A DNA stretch of 64,000 nt from assembly GCF_024323335.1 (NCBI RefSeq), contig NC_066579.1, forward strand, positions 245,823,575-245,887,574. The letters are read 5' to 3'. Both the position numbers and the translations under genes were made by a program. Shown here in pieces: positions 44,501 through 56,157 of the stretch. Source of the stretch: Lathyrus oleraceus (lineage: Eukaryota; Streptophyta; Magnoliopsida; Fabales; Fabaceae). The notes beneath the pieces are model-generated. The model saw only the letters and a list, made by a program, of their open reading frames with translations. It was not told the origin of the DNA and searched no databases. Position 1 is the stretch's first letter. Each line of letters starts with the position of its first letter.

Positions 44501-47149
44501 CAACATAATTTTTAAACATTTAATCAATTAAAAATCACATTTAAAATGAATTAAAGTACATTTTAATTTGGACAAAACCTCAAATCCCTTCAAAACACCA
44601 AATAAATGGCCAAGGGATTTATCCTAGGTCAAACAAAGTCAAAGGACCTTAGACAAAAAATTTCACAATTTTTAGAAACTCAAAAGTATTTTAAAACAAT
44701 TAAAAATATGCACAAAACATTTAATTCATGAAAAATACCAAAATTAATCCAAAAAATAATTTTAATTCAGAGTATGGAAGAGAAAAATATATAAAGATTT
44801 TTGGTGAAAGTCTCATATTTTTTGGATTAAAAATAAATTTTTTATGAATAAAATAAAATAAGTGGATTAAATGGAAATTTAGAAAATACAAAAAACAAGG
44901 GCCATCAGATCTCCCTCATTAATTGAGGTGGCAGATCTGATGGCCAAGCGTGCGCGTTCTATGGTGAACCTGAGTCAATGCATCACACGCGTGGTAATAA
45001 GAACCAAGGGCCAAGACTAAAACAATTTGAAAGGATCAGATGGTTTGGAAGGTGCCAACGCACCACCAGAGCCCTAACTCCGGTCATCTTCCTCGGTGGA
45101 CCTCACCGGACTGGTCCACCACAAACCATCACAAAAATGAAAACCAATGACATGATTTTAAAGGAAAAATGCTCAGGAGCTCGAATCAGACCTCAATTTC
45201 ATCCAATTCCAAGTATATTGAAAGAGACATGGATTTGAAATTTGAGGTTCATGATCTGAGTTGCTTTGAGTTGAATTCAAAGGAACTCAATCTTGTTGCC
45301 TATATTGGTAGGACTTTAGAAAATCAATAATCAAGAAAAATAGTTGAGAAATAAGGAAGCGTCGAAGAAGAGAAGTTTGAGAAAAATCACCTTCGGGTAG
45401 CTTCAATTTAACTTGATCTTGCTTCCAATTGGCCTTGGCTCGACTCTAGAAGCTTGCAGGAAGTGAAATGGATCAAAGAGAGGCTTCGATTCTTGGAGTT
45501 TCAATCTCAAAACAGAAGGAGATTTGAAACTTGATTTCAAGTGGAATCTTCAAGTTTATCCTTTAATGGAGGTTAGGGAAGCAATGGTTCAAAGCTTGGG
45601 CAAGCAGAGATCCTCATTCTAATCACCATGGTCATGTATATATAGCCTAGCAAGTTGCTTTTCACACACTTTGAAACTTTGCCAATATTAGTAACTTTGG
45701 TGCATGGAGGCATGAAGAATGATTTGGGCCCAATTCATGATGTAATCTTGCTCCAATTCGTGCATAATGGATCCTAAATCATTAACATGTAAGCATGCAA
45801 AAGGCAATGGACAAATGAATTCAAATCTTGCCAAAACAAACCTATGAAAGGAACCATATGCAAGTCCCTCAAATCTTGTCCAAATAAAGTGAACTTGGAC
45901 TTTTTCGAAAGGTGGCATCAAGGGGAACAGCTTTAATGTTTAACACTTTTCCATTTGAAGCTTGAATCATGATGAATTTTGAGGTGTAAGTTTGAGAAAT
46001 CAAACATAATTGAAATTTTTCCAAGTACCAAGTCAAATGACCACTTCTTCCACCTTGAATAACTTTTGCTATGAGTTTCAAATTAAAATGTTTCGTTCAT
46101 TAAAGTTGTAGATATTTAAATCCTATTCAATTAGGTCACAAAATTGACTCCATTTGGATTTGGCATGAGGGGGTTATGAATTTTAGAAGTTGAGGAAAAT
46201 TGCTTGTTCAATGGTAATGATCCAAAATGACCTATAATGTTTCCTCTTGGTACTTTCCCTTGCAAGTTAAATTTGAAGTTTCTCAAAGAATCAAAGTTGT
46301 ATAAGACGTATTGAAATTGATCATTAAACTTGGATAGCCTTCATCTTATAATAATTGAGCAAGTTATGGTCCTTGGAAGTTGACCTCCTAACTAGGGCAC
46401 AAACAAAATGACCAATAATCTTTCACCATAAAAAATGACTTTCCAAGAAAAACTAGAACTTAATGTCAACATGAAAGTTGTTTGAAATGTCATAAAGAGT
46501 AGCTTTTCTCTTGTAATAATTTTCATATGAAAGAATGTGTAGGCGATAGGCTCCAGGGAACCCCAGTTTTGACTAGTTGACTTTCTCTGGTCAACCTCCT
46601 TGAACCAACTTGCAAACATGAAGTTCTCTTGATCTTTGGGACTCATGGAGGATCATATATGCATAAGATGATGTATAATGAAGTATCCCTTGATATATTT
46701 GACCAATTGTTGAAGAAACCTGTTGAGGAAGTCACATAAGATACCCAGATGAATTAGGGCTTCCAAGGCAAACAAGCTTCAAACTCTTGATGAACTCTTG
46801 ATCAAAATTATAAATGAAGATCATGGGGATCCATATATGATGATTATAACCATTCCTTTATTTGTTTTCTTGCACTGAGGGTCTCAAACCCTAGTTGTGA
46901 GCTTGATAGGGCACAAGTGGATGCACACCTATTTATAAAAGAAACAAAGATATAAATAGACATATTTTTAGTTTTTTTGGTTAGTGAGAAAAGGAAAATA
47001 AAGTATGAGACAATCAAATGTGCTTGGTGATCTCTCCCAATGAAAACCCAGTGAATGAGGGGTAAGGAGAATACCAAGGTGTGATGGAAAAGCCAATGCA
47101 AATGATGAGATAACATGAGGGATCTTAGGGTCAAATTTGGGGTCTTACA
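41519..47149 (-). repeat. Ogre D 3' LTR (5.6 kb)
   Basis: The right end is GGGGTCTTACA (47149); the left end TGTAGCGATAAATTTATGACC aligns with the B LTR end. It carries CCTAGG-TACT-CCTAGG at 41723-41738, a GAACTACG module (41858-41906), a minus-strand TATA at 45635-45644, and a 2.4-2.6-kb-like block also seen in the A LTR (44.9-45.1 kb). It interrupts Ogre C pol. All ORFs inside look random. At 5631 bp it is the longest LTR in the window. Confidence 0.85.
45635..45644 (-). promoter_or_regulatory. TATA box of Ogre D LTR
   Basis: The minus strand reads TATATATACA within GGCTATATATACATG. This leaves about 1.5 kb of U3 and over 4 kb of R/U5. Confidence 0.55.
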
Positions 47150-47162
47150 GCTGCCCCTATTT
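47150..47162 (-). promoter_or_regulatory. Polypurine tract of Ogre D
   Basis: The minus strand reads AAATAGGGGCAGC directly before TGTAAGACCCC. A CATTCTA/TAGAATG inverted repeat (47168-47174/47214-47220) lies just upstream in element sense. Confidence 0.85.
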
Positions 47163-48757
47163 AAGGACATTCTAACTAAGGGTGTGAAGGTTAAAATCTT
47201 CGAGTCAACTCAGTAGAATGGACTTAATTAACAACATCAAGAAACAAATTTTGGTCCCTAAGAGACCTCATGATGCATATGATATGAATGTTAAAATAAT
47301 CTTTGTAGGGAATATATTTCCATAAAGGAAAAGAATCCTAGAGAAACTGAAAGTCCACAAGAGCATAATGCATTCCGTAAGGAAACTCACTGGGGAGACA
47401 TAGACTGTAGGGGATAAAATGTTATGCATATGCCAGGCTACGACTTAAAACTACTGGGAGATGCGAGTGATTTTCCATGAAAATAAATCAATGGAAATAC
47501 TCGGTCCGGGGATGAGGTTAATCTGCAGGGGATATGAATAGATCAGAACAAAACTGAAATACTCAAACCAAATAGGGGATTGACGATTTCACTAGGGAAA
47601 TACACACTCAAACTCAACTGGGGAAGAGTGAACTTCAACACAGGAGTAGAAGAGATGTATTATCTATCACCGGTTACTAGGTAAGAAGATCAATACAGTC
47701 AGATAGAGGAACATCAGTTACCGGTTAAGGCAAACATATCAAGGATGACTCGCTGAGGAAAAAGCGGTGTATTCATTACCAATTACTGGGTAAGAATAAC
47801 CTACTAGGGAGAAAAGATCAAATAGGATTTACAACTACTTGTTACTAGGCAGAAAACCAAAGAGAGAGTACCCGTCACTGATTAGAGTGAACATATCAAG
47901 GATAAACTCAAATGAAGAATATCCGTCATCGGTTAGGATGAACATATCAAGGATAAACCACCTGGGGAAAGAGGAAGAATATATGTTACCTGTTAGGGTA
48001 AACATATCAAGGATAAACTGCCAGTGAGAAATAGGAATTACAACTACTGGTTACTCGGTAGAAGACCAAAGATAGAGAATATCCGTCATCGGTTAGGATG
48101 GACATATCAAGGATAGACTCATCAGAGGAAATGGGATTTACAGCTACCGGTTATTGGGCAGAAGGCCACAAAAATAGAGAGAATTTGTCACTGGTTAGAG
48201 TGAACATATCAAGGATTAACTCTGAGGGGGAAAAGTAAGATTTATATCTACCAGTTATTCGGCAAAAGACCGCAAAGAGGAGAAAATCCGTCACCGGTTA
48301 AAGTGAACATATCAAAGATTAACTCTATGGGGAATAAAAGTATGGATTACAACTACCTTTTTATTGGGTAAAAAACCAAAAAGGAAGAATATTTGTCACC
48401 GATTAGGATGAACATATCAAGGATAGACTTAGCGGGGAAACGTGAAAACAAATCCACTAGGGAAAACAAAGGAAGTAGATTACATTTTATCTGGTATTAG
48501 GCAAAAGTGAAGTACTCAACATCAAGAAGAATATTACCAGTTACCGGGTAATAGACTCTTGGAGACTAAAATATCTATCTAGGTAAGAACTAAAAATAAA
48601 CATTCAATCAAAGACTCAACCTAATAAGGATATAACTCAGGGGGAATGGTTCCATCCAGATAATAAATTGGGGAGGAACCTGAAATAATCATCATCCACG
48701 AGGAAATAACTCAGTGGGGAATGAGAAAGGATAAACTCTTTTTGCTTAAGGGGCTGG
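47163..48757 (-). other. Ogre D 3' UTR (cut by Ogre E)
   Basis: Minus-strand 3' UTR with no gene. It starts with text shared with Ogre B after the PPT (GGTTAAAATCTTCGAGTC and so on), then a tandem array (47640-48440) and a last part that matches B at 21250-21400. Ogre E enters at 48757/48758, so pol of D must lie beyond E. Confidence 0.75.
47640..48440. repeat. ~102-bp tandem array in Ogre D 3' UTR
   Basis: The word ACATATCAAGGAT recurs at 47734, 47891, 47942, 48002, 48102, 48204, 48307 and 48412. The last four steps are 100-105 bp; earlier ones are 51 and 60 bp. Each full unit holds ACCGGTTA twice, once as CGGTTAGGATGAACATATC and once as CTACCGGTTATTGGGCA, so the unit is a diverged dimer of ~50 bp. 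Confidence 0.85.
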
Positions 48758-49744
48758 TGTAGAACCTCAAATTTGCACCTCCCATTTGTACATACATTTT
48801 CATTTTAGGTCATCAGCATTGCATTACCCATTGCATAGCTCATTGCATTATCATTTTCATAGTCAACAGTCATCAGGCAAGATCAGTCAAGACTGGTTAG
48901 GAGACTCAGTTGTGCAAGCAGGCAAGTGCATTTCCTATGGAAGCAAAGCCCTAGGGTTGTTTCAATGAGTTCATGTGACCTAGGGATCATGTTGAAGTGA
49001 TTTGGCCAAGCATTTGATGTTTAAAGATCATAAGTCAATGTACAATTCATCTGAAACCCTAGAAAGTCAACCAAAGTCAACTGTCAGTTCAATCATGGAT
49101 TTGAAGGTGGGAGATGGTTAGAGAGGCCTCATTCATGTCCATACAAGTCTCATTTGACATTACAAACATCAACAATGAAGGATTTGAGGTCAGATGAAAA
49201 GTTTCCAAAAATAGTAAGTGACCTGTAATTTGAAATTGCCAACATGAAAGTTTCAAATGAAACTTTGTCCAACATGAAAGTTTAATATCTTGCTCTCCCA
49301 TTTCCAAAAAGTCCAAGATCATGAATTTCTTATGTATGGTTGAAAAGATATGGATCAATCATGGCCAAGTGAATTTGAACTTCAAGAATGCATAACTTTT
49401 ACACCAAATGTCAAAATGGAGTGGCTCTTTTTGCAACATTTCTCTCTTGATCTCTACTATCCAAATCATGCATCATAAGCCATGCATTTCCATCACAAAA
49501 ATATTTTCATTTTCATTTGAATTTTGGAAGGAAATTCCAAATTTGAAAATTAAGCATTGTTTTCACATTTTACCATTTGCACTTGGCTCAAAACAGAATT
49601 TCAAATGATTTCCAAGCCAATTTCGTGCACTGTTCCATTGGTAATCTCATGGATGAGGTGCATTGGCCAATTTGCATTTACACTCTCTTTTCACTAATCC
49701 ATTGGCAATTGGCTTAATTGTGATTAACAACATGATTAGGAGCT

Positions 49745-49756
49745 CATATATATAGC
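49745..49756 (+). promoter_or_regulatory. TATA box of Ogre E LTR
   Basis: CATATATATAGC followed ~35 bp later by an A/C-rich start-like region. The same box is at the window's right edge in the 3' LTR (~63985). Confidence 0.55.
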
Positions 49757-52700
49757 TAATCATAACAGAAAACTGCATCAACACATCACTTTTTCAGATC
49801 TAGATTTTTTTTCACAAATTCTTCTCTCAAATTTTTCATCAATTTTCTCCACATACATTACTTTGTTCTTGATTGATTCATCACCTAGAAGTATATTTGA
49901 GCTCGATTGAAGCAAGATCCAGCAAGAATCGTGCAATTGGAAGCTGGTTGGAAGCTTGCATTCATCCATGGCAGTTGAGGATTCTGTTGGAATCAAGCTC
50001 GGGTGACCTTCAAACCTTCCTCCATTCAATCATACAAGAGCTTTGGAGCATCTGTTTGTGTATTACAAAGCCTAAAAGCAACAATTCCACTTCTGCATCT
50101 TCAATAAGGTCAGAATTCGATTCCCTTAATTCATGAAATTGATAGGTGATAGTTGTAGATCTTTGAACACTGAGCAAACTGAGCTTTAGATCACTAAATT
50201 CCATGCAGTATTGTGTTAGTTATGGTGATTTGAAGTTTGACATGTGAAACTTAGATGCTTCGATTCTTTGAATATGTGTGGAATTAGCATAAACCAGGTC
50301 TGGATTCATGTTGAGTGATGAAAGATGAACCTAATGATGTGCTTGTTTTATGATTCTGAGAAATTTGTTCATCATCCATGATGAACACGATGAAGATTGT
50401 TAGGGTTTCATTTCCAGGCATCGTTTTGATCTTCCAAATTGTGTTTTGCGCGTCCTGCATGTGTTTGTAGAATCGTGTGCATGTATTGGTCCACTTCACA
50501 TCATGCATGGCTCTTTGGTTGGTCCACAGGCCTTTGACTAAGCCACATGTGCGTTGACCAGGCCATGTGGATTAATGAAACGGTGCGTAGCACCTTGGCG
50601 CGCCTGGTTATTCAAAATGTTGCTCAGTTCGATTCTAGGATACAGCATATTACCTTTGCTTCACTCATTTTTTCTCATCCATTCATATACTATGTTCTTC
50701 ATGTTTTTTTATTTTTCTTCCACTTCCAAAAATCATAACTAAATGAATAATCATCCAAATAATGTGTGAATTTTTGCATTGTTCTCCTTGTTGTTTCTAG
50801 CTTTTTTCCATTATTTTACCATAAATTGTGCTTGGATGGAAATTAATTGGTGTTAGAGTTTGTGCACATGTATGTTTGTTTGTACCTTGCTTGCCATATG
50901 CTTTGTGAAATGATGAGTTCTAATCCAATGATTATGAAATTTTGCATGCTTAAACTAGACATCTTTCTGGACATTTTGGTGTTGAGTTTGCATTTTTATC
51001 ATTTATGGTTGCTGAGATATGCTCATGTTAATGTAGGTGTGACAATGTGTGTCACACCTTTCCTTGTCCAAATTGGTGAATTTCTTTGCCTTGCCAAATG
51101 AACTCCAAATGACGTGATTCTTTGCATGATGATTCCTATGCATGTTGTGATTGATCATGAATATTCTTGGAATTTTTGGATTCATTTCTGATTTGTTTGA
51201 GATTTTTCTTTCTGGATGGTCATTTGTGCACTTTTGGATAGTCTTGAACTTCAATATTTTGTGAAATGCTGGTTGTTTATTATATGGATGTGAAAATTTG
51301 CACATGGTTTCTAAACATATTAAAGTTTATTGTGGCTTTGGTTTGAGGTCTTTATCGTTTGCCAATTCTGTTTTAGGCTTGTGCTAAGTTGATGTATCAA
51401 ATTGTGTCCCATTTGAGCTTGTTTTGGTTGCCTTGACTTGATGAATTTGATTGCCATGCCTAATGTTGCTCAATTACCCTACTTTTTGGTGTGTTGATCA
51501 TGTTGTATGTTCTGTTTAGCCATGATTTTTCTTGAGATTAATTGAATCATTTTTGAATTAATGCGGATTTGTTCATTCTGTTGGCTCAATGTGCTTTCAA
51601 CTTGCATACCTTGCCATGATTGATTTATGAAATGAATTTAGTTGATGCTATTGACATGAGACCTTTTGGATTGTGTTCTTAGTTAACTTGAGTTGATTCA
51701 TGTCAATTTTCATGTTCTGCTTTGGATTATTTCTCCATCTTTGACCCTAGGCCTTGTCCTAGTGGTTGGTGCTTATGTTTGAGTTTTGATTTCAGGATAA
51801 GAAGCACATGGCCATGAGAGGATTGATTCATTTGCTTGAGTTGGTTGACTGTGTGATGTTGACTAATCTTGACTTATTTTGTAAGTGGCTTTTAGCTCAT
51901 ATGAGTTGAGCTTATGCCTTGCACCTTGTTGCATTGCTTGTCTGTTTGACTGTTGACTGTTGACCATTGGTTGTCTGTTTAGTTCATTTGACTTGTGTAC
52001 TGATTGAGTTGGATTGTTTTCAGGTACATTAGTTGCTTAAGTTCATTTTGAACTTGCTTTTGCTTTGCTTGGTTGCTTAAGCATTAAGGTATAACTTCTC
52101 TGACTTCATGTAGTCTGGAAGACCTATCCTATTACTTGGGCAGGCACCTGTCTGAAGTCCTCCTTAAGAGGCAATGCTTGTGTTTGTCTATTTTTGTGCC
52201 AAGAAGGAAAAGTCCTTTGATAAGGCAATTGGAAGATAAAAGAGATGTGCAATCCATCTCCTGTTATTCAGTGTGTCATCCCTTTGCTCACATTACATGT
52301 TGATGCATTGTGGATAATAGCCCAAGATCTATGTTGAGTCAGTCTTATGTGGATAGAAGAGTTCCTGCTTTCTGAACTCCCACACTTTCCTCTGTCTGAA
52401 GCTCTCCCAGGCCAGGGATAAGAGTTGTGAGGTCTTATCCTCACTTCCCATTTCATTTGCTTCACCCTAACTCTCAATGTTAGGGTTAAGAGCTAACATC
52501 ACCCAATTCCAGTTGGCTTGGGTTTCACAGTCTAACCTTGTGTGAGCCCACTTTGTTTGTATATAGCGTGTGCTAATTGTGTGTATGATTGCTTTGCTTG
52601 TGCTGTTTAGGATAGCTTGCTCCCTGTGCAAGTTAGATAGCAACCTTAACTTAAGGATCGTATGCATGACAACTTCTAGGCTCGAGTCGTAGTCTCCCTA

Positions 52701-52861
52701 GTAGTTTGTGTCTCCCTTTGTATCTAGTTAGGCTAGTCATTTGTCCTTGCGTAGGGGAACTACGTCGCCCTGATCCTCATACCAGATGAGGTACGTAGGC
52801 AGGAGATGAGCAGATCTCTCCGGGCGCCCTTTTTTCTTTTTCAACCCCTTTGTGTGTGTTT

Positions 52862-53140
52862 GGAGTCCGACATAAGTCCCGCGATTGGCAGTCGGTTTCC
52901 TGTGCCTTGTTTGTTTGTTGGAGTCTGACGTAAGTCCAGTGATTGGCAGTTGGTTTCCTGTGTTTGTTGTGTGCTTGGAGTCCGATGTAAGCCCAACGAT
53001 TGGCATTTGGTTTCCAGTGTGTGTTTGTTGGTTCAGAGTCTGATGTAAGTCCATCGATTGGCATTCGGTTTCCATGTTTGCCCTTTGTGTGGAGTCTGAC
53101 GTAAGTCCAGCGATTGGCAGTCGGTTTCCTGTGTGGTTCT
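52862..53140 (+). repeat. 57-bp minisatellite in Ogre E LTR (5 copies)
   Basis: Units start with (G/A)GAGTC at 52862, 52920, 52977, 53035 and 53091 (steps 58, 57, 58, 56). Each has TAAG(T/C)CC...CGATTGGCA...GGTTTCC. Within each unit a CYGAY arm can pair with RTYGG. Confidence 0.9.
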
Positions 53141-53157
53141 GTTTGGCGTGCGTTAGC

Positions 53158-53290
53158 CGAGCTACGAGTGCTCTGATTCTTCTTTAGTCCGAGAAGATAC
53201 ATATGCATAGGATGCGACATCCTAGCGAGCACGCTTCCCCCTGTCCCGAACTACGTCGACTCTGATGTCTATGCCTGACAGACTACGTAG
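53158..53290 (+). ncRNA. GAACTACG stem-loop modules, two copies (LTR R/U5)
   Basis: Copy 1: inner stem TCTTCT 53178-53183 with AGAAGA 53192-53197. Copy 2: outer stem CTACGT 53251-53256 with ACGTAG 53285-53290, inner GTCT 53267-53270 with AGAC 53280-53283. Counterparts: B minus strand 18096-18143 and 18193-18239, C 32080-32118, D 41858-41906. Structure is inferred only. Confidence 0.5.
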
Positions 53291-53610
53291 GCCCAGGATG
53301 CGATATTCTGCCGAGTTAGTTTCTTTTGTTTTCTGTGTCTCTTTTCAGCCAGTGTTTGATGTTTGAGCAGTTTTAGCAACCTTTATCCTTCCTTTTGTGC
53401 GTGGATCCCGTCGAGTACGAAGGATGTGTAGGGGTGTTAATACCTTCCCTTCGCATAACCGACTCCCGATCCCATCTCTCTTTGGTCGCGAGACCATGTC
53501 TTTTCCAGGTTTACTTCGAGCGTTTCCTTTCCCTCTTTTGGGATAAATAACGCACGGTGGCGGCTCTGTTGTTTCGTTTTTCCCGCCGGTTTTTCGCGTA
53601 ATGCGACAGC

Positions 53611-53628
53611 TGGCGACTCTGCTGGGGA
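53611..53628 (+). promoter_or_regulatory. Primer-binding site of Ogre E
   Basis: TGGCGACTCTGCTGGGGA two bases after the LTR end at 53608. Its reverse complement has the form of a tRNA 3' tail (probably tRNA-Arg). Intact. Confidence 0.85.
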
Positions 53629-54692
53629 TAACAGAAGTTGACCTCCTGCTGGTCCATCTTCCCTAAGCGAGTCTCTCCTAGCGTTCTCTAGGATAGGGTT
53701 TGGTTGCTTTTGCTATTTCATTTATTGCATTCATTTATTTATGTTTGCATTTATGTTTGCATTTATGTTTGCATTCATTCATATTCATATGTTCATTTGG
53801 CTGTGCTGTGTTGTCTCTCTGTTGGGGTGGGAGTTACTTGAGGTAAAAGGCCTAATACCCAGGCTATGAGTGAAATCTAGGATACCTAGGAATAGAGTGA
53901 TTCATGGGAAGCGGGTGGTATTGCACCACTTAGCGGAACATTGATATCACGAGCAGTTCAGACTCTGATGGGGTATTATCGTTACATACTTTGGGTGTGT
54001 ATATGATGATATTCTATGAAAGGGTTATTTATGTTGCGTTTCTCTCGACCTTACCCTGGCCTAGATGACACCTGTGAGTGGGGAGGGTTTGAATCATTTG
54101 CAGGTACTGATGGTGACTATGGTTCAGATGGACTTATGGATATCTATCTCTGAGACGCCGGAATTCTGTCCGCGGTACTTATCAGCGGGTTCCGTTTATT
54201 TCGGATCCCCAGGTTGAATTTGAGAGTATTTGTTCAGAGGATCTGGTTGCCATCCGTTCAGTGGATGTTCCTGTGATGATAAGTAATATAATCTCCGGTT
54301 CCGTTTATTTTGGAACTTCCCAAGTCGGATTTATGGTGACTTAGTCCCTCAGATGACTATGACTGATTCAGAGACTTGATGGGTTTCCAGATGACTTGGA
54401 AGATGGCATAGTGACTTGCCTGCATGCATTTGCATCATTCCCATTTCGCATTCATATGCATTTAACCCATGTCTATCCGTACTCAGGGTCCATTTTTGAT
54501 TGAGATTCTGGTCGAGAGACATCCGGATGTCAGAATGTTGTTGTTGAAATATTATCCGTCTCGATGAAGCTAGAATCAAAGGACAGTCCTCATACGGATA
54601 GACATTGCATGTGTGAGTCATACTAACCTATTTGCTGTTTTGTAGGTGTCTAACCAGTGCGCATAGCTCTTCCGTTCAGATATCTCAGACTA
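53629..54692 (+). other. Ogre E leader
   Basis: Non-coding. A CCTAG...CTAGG hairpin follows the PBS (~53678-53693), then a 12-bp GTTTGCATTTAT repeat (~53740-53790) and the GAGGTAAAAGGCC...CCCAGGC block (53840-53865) shared with C. ORF1 is absent. TTTGCTGTTTTGTAG at ~54645 could be a splice acceptor before gag. Confidence 0.65.
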
Positions 54693-55985
54693 ATGAATCC
54701 GCCCAACGCCGACATTCTCGAGCTGAAAGAGATGATGAGGGAGTTGTTCAAAGTCGTGCAAGGGCTCGCCTTGGGGCAGAAAGCAATTGCTGAAAGGTTG
54801 GAGAGGATTGAAGGCTGGATGATAAAGGAAAAAGTTCAGGGAAAGGATTCGTCGTCCGCAGTAAACAAATCCTCTGGCACTGTAGTAAAAGAGCCCTCCG
54901 GCAATGGTCAGCCCGAGAAGGAGATTGAGTCAAGTGGTGTGCAAGCAAAAAAAGAACGCGGTAAGGATCGTTACCGCCCTTATGCTGCCACTGTACCCAC
55001 TCCTGTCGGTTATCCACCTGTACAACAGCAACAACCACTACCTCAATGGAAAGCACCAAAAGCTAAAGGCCAAGTGAAGAAGGGGAAGACGAACCGTCAG
55101 TTTGATAAGCCACCTGTGACTTATACCCTTCTGTTCAAAAGGTTGAGGGATCTGGGGTTAGTCCGGCCAAGGATATTGATTCCTGTAGAACCGCATTGGA
55201 GGCCTGCAAACTATGATGAGAATGCCAGGTGCGAGTTCCATTCTGGGGCACTAGGACACATCATTGAGGGTTGTAGGGCTTTTAAGCATGTTGTCTAGGA
55301 CATGGTGGATTCCAAGGCCATCAGCTTGGCACAGATATTGAACGAGGATGTTAACCCCGTACCAAGGCAGGGTCCTATAAGAGTGAATATGATGTCAAAG
55401 GACAAGAGAGGAATAGAGGTGACTGATGGGGATCAGCTAAAAGCTCCCATGGCTGCGGTCCCAAAACATCTGATGAAGAGTGGAGCTTTCCCTAGTGTTG
55501 ATAATTGTTGTGCGGCCGTCGCCACAAATGGGTGTGCACTGATAAGGGAGACGACTCAGAAGATGTCGGAAGTAGAAATGGATGGTGAAAAATGTGAAAA
55601 ACCAAGTCAGGCTGTTGAAACCGTCAAGGTGGAGAATGCCATTCTTGCTAAGAAAGAGAAGAAGCTGTCCATTTCTTCTTACAAACAAGCCCTAGAAGTG
55701 GTGAAGAACGGAGAAGCCCTAGGCTGGGGGAAGATCATAGACATCGTGGTGAAGGCGGATATGTTCGGGGTTGGCTATCAGCCAGGTCAAGAGTCGTCTA
55801 GACAAAACACAGGACGTCGTCCACCGTTCACATTCGTCAGTGCCGGAATGTTGGATCCAGGTCACGCCTGTGCAGTGGGTGAAGAGATCGACAGTGACCG
55901 CGAGCTTGAGTTGTGGATAAAGTCGTGCGTACCAGGGAACTGGAAGGCCTCAAAGATCACCACTGTCACTCGTCCAAAAGAGTAG
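54693..55985 (+). pseudogene. Ogre E gag-pro without capsid core and protease core
   Basis: One frame with a single TAG (55296-55298, in a position where related elements have Gln). The start MNPPNADILELKEMMREL leads to a coiled coil, then a Gly/Lys/Ser linker, PQWKAPKAKGQVKKGK, the VTYTLLFKRLRDLGLVRPR block and a zinc-finger-like CEFHSGALGHIIEGC (CX2HX5HX4C). The capsid domain found in C (PPKFKVP...WYMNLE...GPYYDRM) is absent. Downstream are IRVNMMSKDKRG, KSGAFPSVDNCCAAV, then directly SISSYKQALEVVKNGEALGWGKIID; the DTGSS protease core is missing. The product could perhaps bind RNA but cannot build or cut particles. Confidence 0.8.
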
Positions 55986-56157
55986 TATTTCTGTGTTTCA
56001 ATTCTGTTTGCATGAAAGCCATACGTTTTGCCCGAAACGTAATGGTCCATTGTAAGGGCCATCTCATGTGTTTCATTGTGCAACATTTTGCATCATTAAT
56101 AAATGGATGTTTTTGTGATTAAAAGCGGTGTTCCCTGTCTTTCATTTATTTTTGCAG
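55986..56157 (+). other. Ogre E intron-like spacer
   Basis: Starts after the gag-pro stop and ends in ATTTTTGCAG at 56157, before the acidic RT exon. Same position as in A, B and C. Confidence 0.5.

Larger units (their letters stand above)
48758..53608 (+). repeat. Ogre E 5' LTR (4851 bp)
   Basis: It starts TGTAGAACCTC (TGTAGCACCTC in the 3' copy) and ends TGCGACA. TATA near 49745-49756. The U5 half carries a 57-bp minisatellite (52862-53140), two GAACTACG modules (53158-53290), an AGTA hairpin (53408-53423), GGTGTTAATACCTTCCC (53433-53449) and a relic PBS (53558-53570). No supported ORF. Confidence 0.92.

Noticed and set aside
49408..49608. 66-codon ORF present twice (also 63647-63847)
   Set aside because: It is duplicated because it lies in the two LTRs of Ogre E. 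It is in U3, before the TATA box, so it is not part of the transcript.
52268..53232. Minus-strand ORFs in the E LTR (up to 151 codons)
   Set aside because: They follow the 57-bp minisatellite in antisense. The LTR is non-coding.
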